From the NCBI GenBank assembly GCA_016194585.1, contig JACQBG010000008.1, positions 1 through 63,990 on the forward strand: a stretch of DNA of 63,990 nucleotides. Direction: 5' to 3'. Source of the stretch: Gemmatimonadota bacterium. GTDB lineage: Bacteria; Gemmatimonadota; Gemmatimonadetes; Gemmatimonadales; Gemmatimonadaceae. Under the pieces are notes generated by a model. That model had not been told where the DNA came from, ran no database searches, and saw nothing but the letters and a program-made list of their open reading frames with translations. Positions 33,136 through 41,880 of this stretch are shown piece after piece (the first letter of the stretch is position 1; each line of letters starts with the position of its first letter). Both the position numbers and the translations under genes were made by a program.

Positions 33136-35496
33136 TCAGAGTCTGAACAGGTAGGAAGCCTTCACGAAGAACGCGTCGCTGCTCCGCTGCAGCTGCCGGA
33201 AGTCGAACGGTGTCGGTTCCGCCATCGACGCGCCGTATCCGAGGTAAAGTACCGTGCCCGGCACCGGTTTGTACGAGAACAGGAAGTCGCCCCGGAACGC
33301 GTTCACCGTAGTCCGCGCCGGCCGCACCCACCGGGCCGACGGCTGGTCATACACCAGCAGCGGCAGGTTGGTGCGCGTGTCGTCGCGGAGCGAGTCCGTG
33401 TAGGTGCTCACGTATTCCCCGATGAGGCGCACGAAGACGCTCGGCGTCACCTGGTACTCGAGCTTGAGCCGCGGATCCCGGACTCGCGCCGTGCGCGTGT
33501 GGTCGTCGGGGCGGACGAAGTCCTGCAGTTGGTAAGTGAAGCCGATGCGCAGCTGCTCCGACGCGCGGATGTCGGCGGCGATGTTCGCGTAGGTGATGAG
33601 CGAGGAGGCCCACTCGTAGAAGTTCTCGTCCTGTCCCCACAGGTACAGCACGCTCAGCGTCAAGTTCTTGAACTGCGGCGTGGCGGCGGAGAGCACCCAG
33701 TCACGGTTGGGGAGGCGCGCCGTGCCCGTGAACGGCAGGGTGTCGGACGCGGCGCCCGGATGCGGCCGCTCGATGCGGTAGAGGCCGTTGTAATACGCCG
33801 GGTCGAAGCCGAACGTCTCGAGCAGCAGCGACGCGCCGACCTGCCAGCCTCCGCGCAACTGCGCGTGCAGGTCGTAGTGGTTCTTCTTGTCGCGGGCGTC
33901 GCCGGAATGGAAGAAGTTGTGGTACGCCCAGATGTCGTCGAGGAGGATGTCGCCCGTCGCCTGCTCGACGAACGCGCCCGCCTCGCCGAACCAGGTGTAG
34001 GTCGGTTGGATGTTCGCGTGCACCTCCCCCACCCGGGAGAGGAATCCGCTCTTCGTCACGAACTGGTCGTCGAGCCCGTTGTAGAGCGCGTTGAGGCCGA
34101 AGTTGTGCCCCTGCCGGCGGAAACGGATGTCCCACATCGGCGCCGTCGTGCTCACGCCGGCCTGCCGGGTCGCGCTGCCGGCGGCCTGAAGTTGGAGCGA
34201 ATAGATCTGGTCCCACACGACGCGACTGTCGACCTCGAGCACCCGGTTGTAGTCGTCACCGTCGACGCGGTCGGTGTACATCATGCCGAGCCGCGACTGC
34301 GCGCCGACGTCCCGCTGCAGCCGCACGATGTTGAACACCGGGTCGTTCCGCCCGCTCGCCGACGCCGATGCGGCGTCGACGGCGGAGAGGAGCGCGATCT
34401 CGGTGTTCCCCACCTTCCCCGTGAGCTTCGCGGCGCCCACGGGCTGCACGATGCGGCGGGTGTAGATCAGGTTGTTCGGCACGGTGAACTGCTCGAGGCC
34501 ATCGAGGAAGAAGGGACGCTTCTCGGCGAAATACAGCGCCGCGCGCGGATCGAAACTGATCTGCCCCGCGTCGGCCTCCACCTGCGAGAAATCGGGGTTG
34601 ACGGTGCCGTTGAGCGTGAGGTTGTTCGTGACCCCCCAGCGGACGTTCGCCCCCACCGTCGGCTGCTTGCCCACGTAGCTCCAGGCGCCGGCGGCGGGCG
34701 GCGCGCCATCGGTGTGCTGCGTCACCTCGGGGGTGATGTCGACGACGAGCCCGCGGCGCAGTTCCGTGAGTCCGACCAGATGTCCGGATTGGCCGAGGAA
34801 GCTCGCCGCGGCGCGCAGCGCCGGCGCCCACGAGTACTCATACCCCCGGTACTGCGCCACGCGCGTGACGTTGATCCCCCATGTCTGCACGTCGGCCGAC
34901 TGGTAGCGCAGGCTCTTGAAGGGGATGCGGATCTCGACCTCGTAGCCGTAGTCGGTGACGCGTCCCTTCGACTGGTACACGAAGTCCGGACTCAGGTCGA
35001 CGGCCTCGCGCGACTGCAGCGCCGACGTGAACGACGCGTCCGACTGGCTCCCCCGTTCGACGAGCATCCCGTCGGCCTGCTGCCCGAGCGGGTTCACGCC
35101 GAACACGGCGGCCTGCCGGCCGTCGTTGAACGTCGAGAGGAAGAGCGTGACGTTGTCGTCCTGCGAGATATGGTCGCGGTCGGCGAGCGTGGCGCGGACC
35201 GTGCCGGCGGGCTGGAAGGCGCGGATGCCGAAATGGATGGCCGTCGCGGAATACCAGACGAGCACCTCGGTCGAGTCGGCCGCCGCGAGCCCGTCGGTGG
35301 GGGCGTACTGTGAGAATCCCCTGAGCACGGCGGCGCTCCGCCACACCGGCTCGTCGAGGCGTCCGTCGATGGTCACCGGCTGGTCGCTGCGCGGGATCCG
35401 GACGTCCAGCTGGTGGGCGAGACCGCTATAAGAGGTATCGGCGACCGGCGGGTGGTCCGGGGCGAGCGCGAGCGCGGCGAGCAGGAGCGTCAGCAT
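33136..35496 (-). CDS. DUF5916 outer-membrane protein with CBM9-like N-terminal domain
   Basis: A 786-residue exported protein. After a short signal peptide (1-19), a CBM9-like beta-sandwich (about residues 30-220, DGRLDEPVWRSAAVLRGFSQ and IRIPFKSLRYQS) is followed by the DUF5916 barrel region (FAEKRPFFLDGLEQF, VNPDFSQVEADAG and others). It ends in ASYLFRL with an aromatic/Leu terminus expected for an outer-membrane beta-barrel. The function is not known; such proteins are common in Gemmatimonadota and Bacteroidota and may handle envelope or glycan substrates. Confidence 0.85.
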   Translation of the reverse strand: MLTLLLAALALAPDHPPVADTSYSGLAHQLDVRIPRSDQPVTIDGRLDEPVWRSAAVLRGFSQYAPTDGLAAADSTEVLVWYSATAIHFGIRAFQPAGTVRATLADRDHISQDDNVTLFLSTFNDGRQAAVFGVNPLGQQADGMLVERGSQSDASFTSALQSREAVDLSPDFVYQSKGRVTDYGYEVEIRIPFKSLRYQSADVQTWGINVTRVAQYRGYEYSWAPALRAAASFLGQSGHLVGLTELRRGLVVDITPEVTQHTDGAPPAAGAWSYVGKQPTVGANVRWGVTNNLTLNGTVNPDFSQVEADAGQISFDPRAALYFAEKRPFFLDGLEQFTVPNNLIYTRRIVQPVGAAKLTGKVGNTEIALLSAVDAASASASGRNDPVFNIVRLQRDVGAQSRLGMMYTDRVDGDDYNRVLEVDSRVVWDQIYSLQLQAAGSATRQAGVSTTAPMWDIRFRRQGHNFGLNALYNGLDDQFVTKSGFLSRVGEVHANIQPTYTWFGEAGAFVEQATGDILLDDIWAYHNFFHSGDARDKKNHYDLHAQLRGGWQVGASLLLETFGFDPAYYNGLYRIERPHPGAASDTLPFTGTARLPNRDWVLSAATPQFKNLTLSVLYLWGQDENFYEWASSLITYANIAADIRASEQLRIGFTYQLQDFVRPDDHTRTARVRDPRLKLEYQVTPSVFVRLIGEYVSTYTDSLRDDTRTNLPLLVYDQPSARWVRPARTTVNAFRGDFLFSYKPVPGTVLYLGYGASMAEPTPFDFRQLQRSSDAFFVKASYLFRL

Positions 35497-35562
35497 CGGC
35501 GTGGGCGAATCGTCAGTCTGTCTTGGCGGACAGGGAAGATGCGCCGAAGGCGCCGACAGCGC

Positions 35563-35568
35563 TACATT
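35563..35568 (+). promoter_or_regulatory. -10-like hexamer before the Kir channel gene
   Basis: TACATT ends eight bases before the ATG at 35577. No Shine-Dalgarno sequence follows and no clear -35 is seen. Confidence 0.35.
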
Positions 35569-35576
35569 CTCCGCCG

Positions 35577-36563
35577 ATGACCGAGACCATCAACTACCCC
35601 ACCGTCCCCGGCGCCGCCGGCCGCGTCGAGGACAAGGGCGACCTGGGCTTCGGCTCGGTGGTCGCGACCGACAGCGAGCAGCGCCTTCTGAACAAGGACG
35701 GCACCTTCAACGTGCGGCGCCGCGGCATCGGCTGGCTCGAGTCGCAGAGCTTCTACCATCTCGCGCTCTCGATGAGCTGGCCGAAGTTCCTCTGGGCCTG
35801 CGGCGTCTGGTACCTCGGCCTGAACGTGCTGTTCGCCACCGCCTTCGCGCTCTGCGGCCCGGGCGCCCTGGTCGGCACGGGGGCGCGCGAGATGGGGGGC
35901 GTCGCGTGGCGGGCGTTCTTCTTCTCCGTCGAGACGTTCGCCACCATCGGCTACGGCGAGATCAGCCCGGTGGGACTCGTGCCGCACGCGGTGATGGTGC
36001 TCGAGTCGTTCGTGGCCCTCCTCAGCCAGGCGCTCATCACGGGACTTCTCTTCGCGCGCTTCTCGCGGCCGACGGCCGCGCTCGCGTTCAGCCACAACCT
36101 GCTCGTCGCCCCCTTCCGCGGGCGCCGCGCGCTGATGTTCCGCATCGCGAACAAGCGCGAGAACCAGCTCATCGACCTCGAAGCGCGCGTCACCTGCAGC
36201 TGGGTCGAGCGCGGCCCCACGGGGATCGGCCGCAAGTTCCAGCAGCTCACCCTCGACCGCGCACGCGTGCTGTTCTTCCCGCTCGCCTGGACGATCGTGC
36301 ACCCCATCACCGAGGAGAGTCCGCTGTTCGGCCTCACCGACGCCGACCTCCGCGGCCGCAATTTCGAGTTCCTCATCGTCGTCTCGGGCGTGGACGAGAC
36401 CTTCTCCCAGCAGGTGCACGCCCGCACGTCGTACCGCCCCGAGGAAGTCGCGTGGGGCGCGAAGTTCCGCAACATCTTCCGTCCCCCCGACGCGCACGGC
36501 TCGCTCAGCGTCGACGTCGGACGCATCGACGAATACGATCTCGTCGAACTGCCGCCGGCGTGA
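35577..36563 (+). CDS. Inward-rectifier (Kir-type) potassium channel
   Basis: A 328-residue KirBac-like channel. An amphipathic slide-helix region (SFYHLALSMSWPKFLW) precedes TM1 (about 75-98). The pore helix and selectivity filter follow, FFFSVETFATIGYGEISP with TIGYG, then TM2 (about 150-175). The C-terminal cytoplasmic immunoglobulin-like domain begins with RPTAALAFSHNLLVAPF and RRALMFRIANKRENQL. It passes K+ across the cytoplasmic membrane as a tetramer. ATG at 35577 gives the usual length; TTG at 35523 would add 18 residues. It is divergent from the DUF5916 gene. Confidence 0.92.
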   Translation: MTETINYPTVPGAAGRVEDKGDLGFGSVVATDSEQRLLNKDGTFNVRRRGIGWLESQSFYHLALSMSWPKFLWACGVWYLGLNVLFATAFALCGPGALVGTGAREMGGVAWRAFFFSVETFATIGYGEISPVGLVPHAVMVLESFVALLSQALITGLLFARFSRPTAALAFSHNLLVAPFRGRRALMFRIANKRENQLIDLEARVTCSWVERGPTGIGRKFQQLTLDRARVLFFPLAWTIVHPITEESPLFGLTDADLRGRNFEFLIVVSGVDETFSQQVHARTSYRPEEVAWGAKFRNIFRPPDAHGSLSVDVGRIDEYDLVELPPA

Positions 36564-36590
36564 ACTCATGGATCGTCGTCCGGTGAGTCG

Positions 36591-36712
36591 CACTGCAGAA
36601 CCACGGATGTTCGCAGAGCACGGTCCGATCCATTCGGATCCTTCGCGCGGTATGGCGTCGCAGCGATCGGTGCCGATCCGGCCAGATCCGCGAAGATCCG
36701 TGGTTCTGCTTT
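36591..36712. repeat. ACGGAT inverted-repeat copy B
   Basis: GCAGAACCACGGAT (36595-36608) and ATCCGTGGTTCTGC (36696-36709) form a perfect 14-base inverted repeat about 115 bases across. The interior contains further GATCC/CGGATC pieces but no gene. It lies between the Kir gene and the serine hydrolase gene. Confidence 0.65.
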
Positions 36713-36766
36713 GAGACTGCCCCAGCACCCACCCCTCGAGACTATCGAGTCGCCGGAGTCACTCCC

Positions 36767-38287
36767 ATGCGCCGCCCACTCGTCCTGCTGCTGACCCTCG
36801 CCCTCACCGCGCACGCCGCCGCCGCGCAGGACCGCGGCGCGCAGGTCAGGGAACTCGACGCCTTCATCCAGAAGGGGATGAAGGACTGGCACCTCCCCGG
36901 GCTCTCCGTCGCCGTCGTCGTGAACGACTCGGTGCTGCTCGCCAAGGGGTACGGCGTGCGCTCCATCGCCGCGCCCGCGCCCGTCGACGCGCAGACCGAG
37001 TTCGGCATCATGAGCACCACCAAGGCGATGACCACGATGGCCCTCGCCATGCTCGTCGATGAGGGCAAGCTCTCGTGGAACGACCGCGTCACGCGCTGGC
37101 TCCCCGGCTTCGAGTTCTCCGAGCCCTTCATCACGAAGGAGGCCACCGTCCGCGACCTCCTCACCCACGACCTCGGCGTTCCAAACGCCGACCTGCTCTG
37201 GGCGCGCGGCGACCTCTCGCGCGACGAGATCCTGCGCCGCGTGCGCTACCTCCCGCAGGCCTACCCGCTGCGAGGCGGCTTCACCTACCAGAACGTGATG
37301 TACGGCGCCGCCGGCGAGATCGTGGCGAGAGCCAGCGGCATGTCGTGGGAGGACTTCGTCACGGCGCGCATCTTCCGGCCGCTCGGCATGGCGCATACGT
37401 ACCCCTCGTACGCCCGCATGCACGCCGCCGAGCGCAACGTCAGCGCCGCGCACTACCGCATCCGCGACACGCTGCGCGTCATCGACGACGAGACCGTCGA
37501 CGTGCTCCCCTCCGCGGGCGCCGTGTGGAGCACGGCCGACGACATCGCGAAGTGGGTGCGCTTCCTGCTCGACAGCGCGCGAGTCGACGGCAAGCGGCTC
37601 GTGTCCGAGCGGAACTTCCGGCTCCTGCTCAAGCCGCAGAGCTTCGTCACGGCGGAGGAGTTCTACCCGACGGCGCAACTCACCAAGCCCCACTGGACGA
37701 CGTACGGGCTCGGTTGGTTCGAGCAGGACTTCCGCGGCCGTTTCCTCGCCTTCCACACCGGCTCGCTCGACGGACGCACCGCGATCATCGGGCTCCTCCC
37801 TGACTCGCGCGTGGGCGTCTACGTGTTCGGCAACGCCGACCACGTCGAATTCCGCCACGCGGTGATGCTCAAGACGCTCGACCTCTTCGCGGGGACGAAC
37901 GGCCAGCCGGCGCGCGATTGGAGCGCCGACTTCCTCGCGCTCTACGACGGCATCCGCGCCAAGGGCGATTCGGCGCGCGCCGCGGCGGCGAAGCAGCGCA
38001 TCCCCGGCACGAGGCCGTCGCTGCCGCTCGAGGGCTACGTGGGCACCTACACGCATCCGGCGTGGGGCACGCTCGTCGTCACGCTCGAGAAGGGCACGCT
38101 GCACGTGCAGCTCGGCACCGCCGCGAACGCGCGTGGCCCGCTGGAGCACTGGCACTACGACACCTTCCACGCCACGCTCGGCGACGGCCGCGATGGACCG
38201 GCGACGGTGCAGTTCGTGCTCGGCCCCGACGGCAAGGTCGCGAAGGCGCTGTTCGGCGGGAGCGAGGACTACGCGTTCGTGCGCTGA
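36767..38287 (+). CDS. Exported serine hydrolase, class C beta-lactamase family
   Basis: A 506-residue protein with a signal peptide (1-20, ending AAAQ). The beta-lactamase-like domain has the SxxK motif in GIMSTTKAMT (serine nucleophile and lysine near residues 83-86), the YxN motif in FTYQNVMYG, and HTGSLDG near the position of the KTG-like motif. The C-terminal 120 residues (LEGYVGTYTHPAWGTLVV) are a DUF3471-type beta-barrel. It probably acts on peptides or esters in the periplasm rather than on antibiotics. GGAG lies eight bases before the ATG. Confidence 0.88.
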   Translation: MRRPLVLLLTLALTAHAAAAQDRGAQVRELDAFIQKGMKDWHLPGLSVAVVVNDSVLLAKGYGVRSIAAPAPVDAQTEFGIMSTTKAMTTMALAMLVDEGKLSWNDRVTRWLPGFEFSEPFITKEATVRDLLTHDLGVPNADLLWARGDLSRDEILRRVRYLPQAYPLRGGFTYQNVMYGAAGEIVARASGMSWEDFVTARIFRPLGMAHTYPSYARMHAAERNVSAAHYRIRDTLRVIDDETVDVLPSAGAVWSTADDIAKWVRFLLDSARVDGKRLVSERNFRLLLKPQSFVTAEEFYPTAQLTKPHWTTYGLGWFEQDFRGRFLAFHTGSLDGRTAIIGLLPDSRVGVYVFGNADHVEFRHAVMLKTLDLFAGTNGQPARDWSADFLALYDGIRAKGDSARAAAAKQRIPGTRPSLPLEGYVGTYTHPAWGTLVVTLEKGTLHVQLGTAANARGPLEHWHYDTFHATLGDGRDGPATVQFVLGPDGKVAKALFGGSEDYAFVR

Positions 38288-38315
38288 TCCTCGGGTCGGG
38301 TCGCTGGGCTGGGGC

Positions 38316-38354
38316 TTACTGCGTTGCCTCGAATCCGTGAGATCCGTGGCCAGC
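38316..38354. repeat. ACGGAT repeat copy C, collapsed
   Basis: TTACTGCGTTGCC (38316-38328), which matches a left outer end, is followed within a few bases by a right end, ATCCGTGAGATCCGTGG (38333-38349). The interior is missing, so this looks like a deletion remnant. It lies between two convergent genes. Confidence 0.5.
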
Positions 38355-38370
38355 CGTAGAGGCGGACGAC

Positions 38371-38940
38371 TCAGCCCTCGTGCCCCGTCCTCGCCACGGC
38401 GTGCCGCGGATGGTGGCGCTTCTTCGCTGCGGCGGCCCGCTTCTTCAGTTCCGCCGGCGTGAGCGGCGCGAGGATCGTCCCGCGGCATTTCTTCGTCCCA
38501 CACCGGCAGCCGTAGAGGGTGTACTCCTCCTCTTCCGTCTCCGAGCCGTCGCGCGTGTACGCGTAGTCGTACACCAGCTCCTCCCCCTTCGCGATCGGCT
38601 TGAGGGCGACGATGAAGACGCGCGAACGCTCGATCACCGCCTCGCAGTTCGGATCGCACGAATGGTTGAGGAAGCGCGCGTCGTTGCCGTCGACGGCCGC
38701 GTCGATCACCGTCTGGCGGCTCACCGCGAAGAGGAACGTGTGGTGCGTCGCGCTCGCGTAGTCGTCGTAGCGCGCGTCGGCCACGGCGTGGGTCACCCGC
38801 TCGCCGAGGTACTCGATGATGCGTTCCCCCGTCTCGATGGCGCGCGTGGCGAATCCGCCCCGCCCCGCGATGCGGGAGTTCTTCACGACGAACGGCTGCC
38901 CGGCGCGATCCGCGGCCGGCTTCACTTTGCGACGTGCCAT
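38371..38940 (-). CDS. SET-domain protein lysine methyltransferase with post-SET motif
   Basis: A 189-residue SET protein. The core runs from SRIAGRGGFATRAI (SAM-binding) through FLNHSCDPNCEAVI (the NHS SAM-binding motif) to KGEELVYDYAY (catalytic tyrosine region). It is followed by YGCRCGTKKCRG, a CxCx4C post-SET motif that with the cysteine of NHSC can bind zinc. A Lys/Ala/His-rich tail ends the protein. It would methylate lysine side chains using S-adenosylmethionine; the target is unknown. Its ATG lies 19 bases inside the end of the TonB receptor gene, so the two are co-expressed. Confidence 0.9.
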   Translation of the reverse strand: MARRKVKPAADRAGQPFVVKNSRIAGRGGFATRAIETGERIIEYLGERVTHAVADARYDDYASATHHTFLFAVSRQTVIDAAVDGNDARFLNHSCDPNCEAVIERSRVFIVALKPIAKGEELVYDYAYTRDGSETEEEEYTLYGCRCGTKKCRGTILAPLTPAELKKRAAAAKKRHHPRHAVARTGHEG

Positions 38941-41087
38941 CCCACATCCATTCCGAGGTACCAGTTGCGCAGCGGCGCGGGCTCGAGCACCCGTCCCTGC
39001 GCGCCGTTCAACGTCACGGACGCGACGTACGGCGTATCGAGTAAGTTGTCCACGGCGACGAACGGATGGAACTGCAGCCGCGCGAATTCCCCCGACCAGG
39101 CGGCGCGCACATCGAGCACGCCCCGCCCCCACCCGTCCACCGGCTGCGTGTTCCGGTCGTCGGCGAAGAGCGACGCAGCGGTGGAATGGTCGGCGTCGAG
39201 CGTCCACGCCCCCCACCGCGCACGAAGCCCGAGCCGGACGAACCGCCCCGGCACCCCGGCCTCGCGCTTGCCGTCGAGCGTGTCGGTCTTCGCAGCGTTC
39301 GGGACTCGGTAGCGCACGAACCGGTAGTCGCTCTCCGTCCACGCCGCCGTCGCGGCGAGCCAGGGCGCGAGCCGCGCCTCGACGCCCAGCTCGAGCCCGT
39401 CGTTGCGCGTCTCTCCCGCGTTGCGGAACCAGGCGCGCCCGTTCGTCTCGAGGTACTGCACGATCGCCCCCGTCGCCTGCGCCCGGAACAGCGAGAGCGT
39501 GTACGTGACGGCGTCACCGAAGCGTCCGCGTGCGCCGACTTCGACCGTGTGCACCGTCTGCGGCCCGAGGTCCTGATTGAAACCGCCGAGTCCGTCGGGC
39601 CGGCTGTTCAGTTCGGTCGTCGTCGGCGTCTCGAACGCCGTCGACACGTTCACGTAGGGCGCGAAGGCGTCGTGCAGCGCCCACGTCGCGCCGGCATGCC
39701 CGCTCGCCGCGCTCATCGTGCGCGAGCCGCTGTTGTCGGCGCCGTCGGCGAGGAAGTGGTCGTGCACGTCGAACGTGATCTGGTCCCACCGCGCGCCCGC
39801 GCTCAGCGTCACCGCCGGCACGGGCGACCACGTCGCGAGCGCGAACGGCCCCAGCGAGCCGACCAGTTCGCGCTGGTCGAGCAACAGCGTGTCGGTCGGC
39901 ACCGACGGGTGGCCACCGGTCGCGCGCCAGTTGCGACGCCGGTCGTCGGAACGCTGCGCGTCGAGTCCGGCACTCAGGCGCGGACCGTCGCTGCACCCGC
40001 AGGGCGTCCACGCGGCGTCGAGCCGGAGCCCCTCGATCCACCGTCCGAGACCGCTCAGCGTCCCGACCCTCGCACCGCCCGTGCCCGGCGGCGGAGTGGC
40101 GAGCGGGTTGTCGACCAGTCGCCGCTGCAGATATGCCGCCACGGACCAATCGAACGTTCGTTCGACATGCGCCGCCCGCACCGAGAACTGCGTCTGCGAG
40201 ACGGTGCGGCTCGCGCCGCGCGCGATGTTCGTCGCCGCCGCCGAATCGCGGTTCGCCGCGTACTCGGCGAAGGTGAGCGCGCCCGGGTTCTGGGCGAACG
40301 GAGTCGCCGCCGCGCTCGCGCGGAACTGCACGGTCGTCGCGTCGCTCGCCGACCAGTCGGCCCCCGCCATCGCCTGCCGCAACTCGGCGCCGCTGTACTG
40401 CCGGAAGCCGTCCGTCGTCGTGCGCGACAACGAGAGCGCCCCCACCCAGTCGCCGGCGCGTCCCGCCGTGCGCAGCTGTTCCTTGCGCATGCCGAACGCA
40501 CCGGCCGTCACGCGCGCCGTCGGCGTGAACGGCTCCGGCGACGACAAGTCGCTGGTGAACGCGATGACGCCCCCCGAGCCATTCCCGTACAGCGTCGACG
40601 CCGAGCCGCGCAGCACTTCCACGCGCGAGACATCGCCGAGGTCGACGTTCGTGAGCTGGCTCTGCCCGTCGGGTGACGACTGCGGGATGCCGTCGAGCAG
40701 CACCTTCACGCCCCGCAGCCCGAAGTTCGCGCGCGCGCCCGCGCCGCGGATGCTCAGTCGCTGGTCGAGCGCGTAGTTGTAGCGGTTGGCGACGAACACG
40801 CCGGGGATCGCCGGCAGCGCCTCGTCGATGCCGAGCGTGGCTAGCGCGCCGGCGAGCGATGCCTTGTCGACGACCCCGATCGCCCAGGGCGCGCGCGTCA
40901 CCGCGCTCGGCGTGCGCGTCACGGTGATGGTCGTCGCATCGAGCCGTCGAGGGGCGAGCGAGTCGGCGACCTGTGCGGAGTCGGTGGCGGCGCGCGCCGG
41001 AGGCGCCGGCCGCTGCGCGCCAGCGGCGACGGGCGCCGCGAGGGCGCCCGCCATCGCGAGCAGGGTACCGCGCCAGCGTGTCAGCAT
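38922..41087 (-). CDS. TonB-dependent outer-membrane receptor
   Basis: A 721-residue receptor. A signal peptide (1-24, ending AGAQ) is followed by a plug domain (about 50-170: TITVTRTPSAV as a TonB-box-like start, IPGVFVANRYNYALDQRLSIRGAG, VEVLRGSASTLYGNGSGGVI). A 22-strand-type barrel follows, ending with WYLGMDVGWHVAK. It is of the size used for siderophores, cobalamin or metal chelates. The substrate is not predictable; no transporter genes are adjacent. The start codon is six bases after TACCGT with no Shine-Dalgarno sequence. Its end overlaps the SET gene. Confidence 0.9.
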   Translation of the reverse strand: MLTRWRGTLLAMAGALAAPVAAGAQRPAPPARAATDSAQVADSLAPRRLDATTITVTRTPSAVTRAPWAIGVVDKASLAGALATLGIDEALPAIPGVFVANRYNYALDQRLSIRGAGARANFGLRGVKVLLDGIPQSSPDGQSQLTNVDLGDVSRVEVLRGSASTLYGNGSGGVIAFTSDLSSPEPFTPTARVTAGAFGMRKEQLRTAGRAGDWVGALSLSRTTTDGFRQYSGAELRQAMAGADWSASDATTVQFRASAAATPFAQNPGALTFAEYAANRDSAAATNIARGASRTVSQTQFSVRAAHVERTFDWSVAAYLQRRLVDNPLATPPPGTGGARVGTLSGLGRWIEGLRLDAAWTPCGCSDGPRLSAGLDAQRSDDRRRNWRATGGHPSVPTDTLLLDQRELVGSLGPFALATWSPVPAVTLSAGARWDQITFDVHDHFLADGADNSGSRTMSAASGHAGATWALHDAFAPYVNVSTAFETPTTTELNSRPDGLGGFNQDLGPQTVHTVEVGARGRFGDAVTYTLSLFRAQATGAIVQYLETNGRAWFRNAGETRNDGLELGVEARLAPWLAATAAWTESDYRFVRYRVPNAAKTDTLDGKREAGVPGRFVRLGLRARWGAWTLDADHSTAASLFADDRNTQPVDGWGRGVLDVRAAWSGEFARLQFHPFVAVDNLLDTPYVASVTLNGAQGRVLEPAPLRNWYLGMDVGWHVAK

Positions 41088-41093
41088 CGCGGT

Positions 41094-41099
41094 ACGGTA
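41094..41099 (-). promoter_or_regulatory. -10-like hexamer before the TonB receptor gene
   Basis: TACCGT on the minus strand ends six bases before the ATG at 41087. No Shine-Dalgarno sequence is present. Confidence 0.4.
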
Positions 41100-41165
41100 G
41101 CGGGTCTCGCGCTCAGCGGCCACCGAGGCGCGAAGCGTCGACGACGGCCGCGCGACGACCGTCGT

Positions 41166-41171
41166 TACCTT
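41166..41171 (+). promoter_or_regulatory. -10-like hexamer before yaeQ
   Basis: TACCTT ends six bases before the ATG at 41178. There is no Shine-Dalgarno sequence and no clear -35. Confidence 0.4.
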
Positions 41172-41177
41172 TGTCCG

Positions 41178-41726
41178 ATGGCCCTCACCGCGACCATGTA
41201 CACCTTCGACATCGATCTCTCCGATGTCGACCGCAACGTCTACGAATCGCTCGCGCTGAAGGTCGCGCGCCATCCGTCGGAGACCGAGGCGTATCTCCTC
41301 ACGCGCGTCCTCGCGTACTGCCTCGAGTACGCCGAGGGGATCGGCTTCTCCAAGGGACTCGCCGACCCCGAGGATCCGCCCGTCGCGGTGCGCGACCTCA
41401 CGGGCGCGATCACCGCGTGGATCGAGATCGGCTTCCCCGACGCGGCGCGCGTGCACAAGGCGAGCAAGGCCGCGCCGCGCGTCGCCATCTACACGCACAA
41501 GGAACCGCGGTTGCTCCTGCGCCAGTGGGAGGGACAGCGCATCCATCGCGCCGAGTCGGTGGAGTTGTACGAGGTGGACCGGTCGCTGCTCGCCGACCTG
41601 GCGACGCATCTCGACCGGCGCGTGAAGCTCACGCTCTCGGTCAGCGACGGGCAGCTCTACGTCGACGTCGGCGGGCGCACGCTGCACGGCGCCGTCACGC
41701 GCCATCCGTTGGTCGTGCCGGGGTGA
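41178..41726 (+). CDS. yaeQ: YaeQ family protein
   Basis: A 182-residue protein that matches YaeQ along its whole length. It has DIDLSDVDRNVYESLALKVARHPSET, LLTRVLAYCLEYAEGIGFSKGL and EIGFPDAARVHKASKAA. The core is thought to be PD-(D/E)xK-like. The cellular role of YaeQ is not established. It is divergent from the TonB receptor gene and appears to be leaderless. Confidence 0.9.
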   Translation: MALTATMYTFDIDLSDVDRNVYESLALKVARHPSETEAYLLTRVLAYCLEYAEGIGFSKGLADPEDPPVAVRDLTGAITAWIEIGFPDAARVHKASKAAPRVAIYTHKEPRLLLRQWEGQRIHRAESVELYEVDRSLLADLATHLDRRVKLTLSVSDGQLYVDVGGRTLHGAVTRHPLVVPG

Positions 41727-41868
41727 CCCTCGCGCGCGCCGTCGCGACGGCCGATCTCGCGCGGGGCTCGGCACTTACGGGCTTCGCGGCCGGCCCGGCG
41801 AATCGGTTTCTGCGCTCGATGCCGTAACCGCGGCACCCCCGCAGACCACAGGGCCGCTCCGATTGTGG

Positions 41869-41874
41869 CATATT
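41869..41874 (+). promoter_or_regulatory. -10-like hexamer before the DEAD-box gene
   Basis: CATATT ends six bases before the ATG at 41881. No Shine-Dalgarno sequence. Confidence 0.4.
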
Positions 41875-41880
41875 GCATGG

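Noticed and set aside
36767-38287. Antibiotic-resistance beta-lactamase
   Set aside because: The SxxK/YxN fold is shared with many peptidases and esterases. The DUF3471-type C-terminal domain and the lack of class C-specific features make resistance unlikely.
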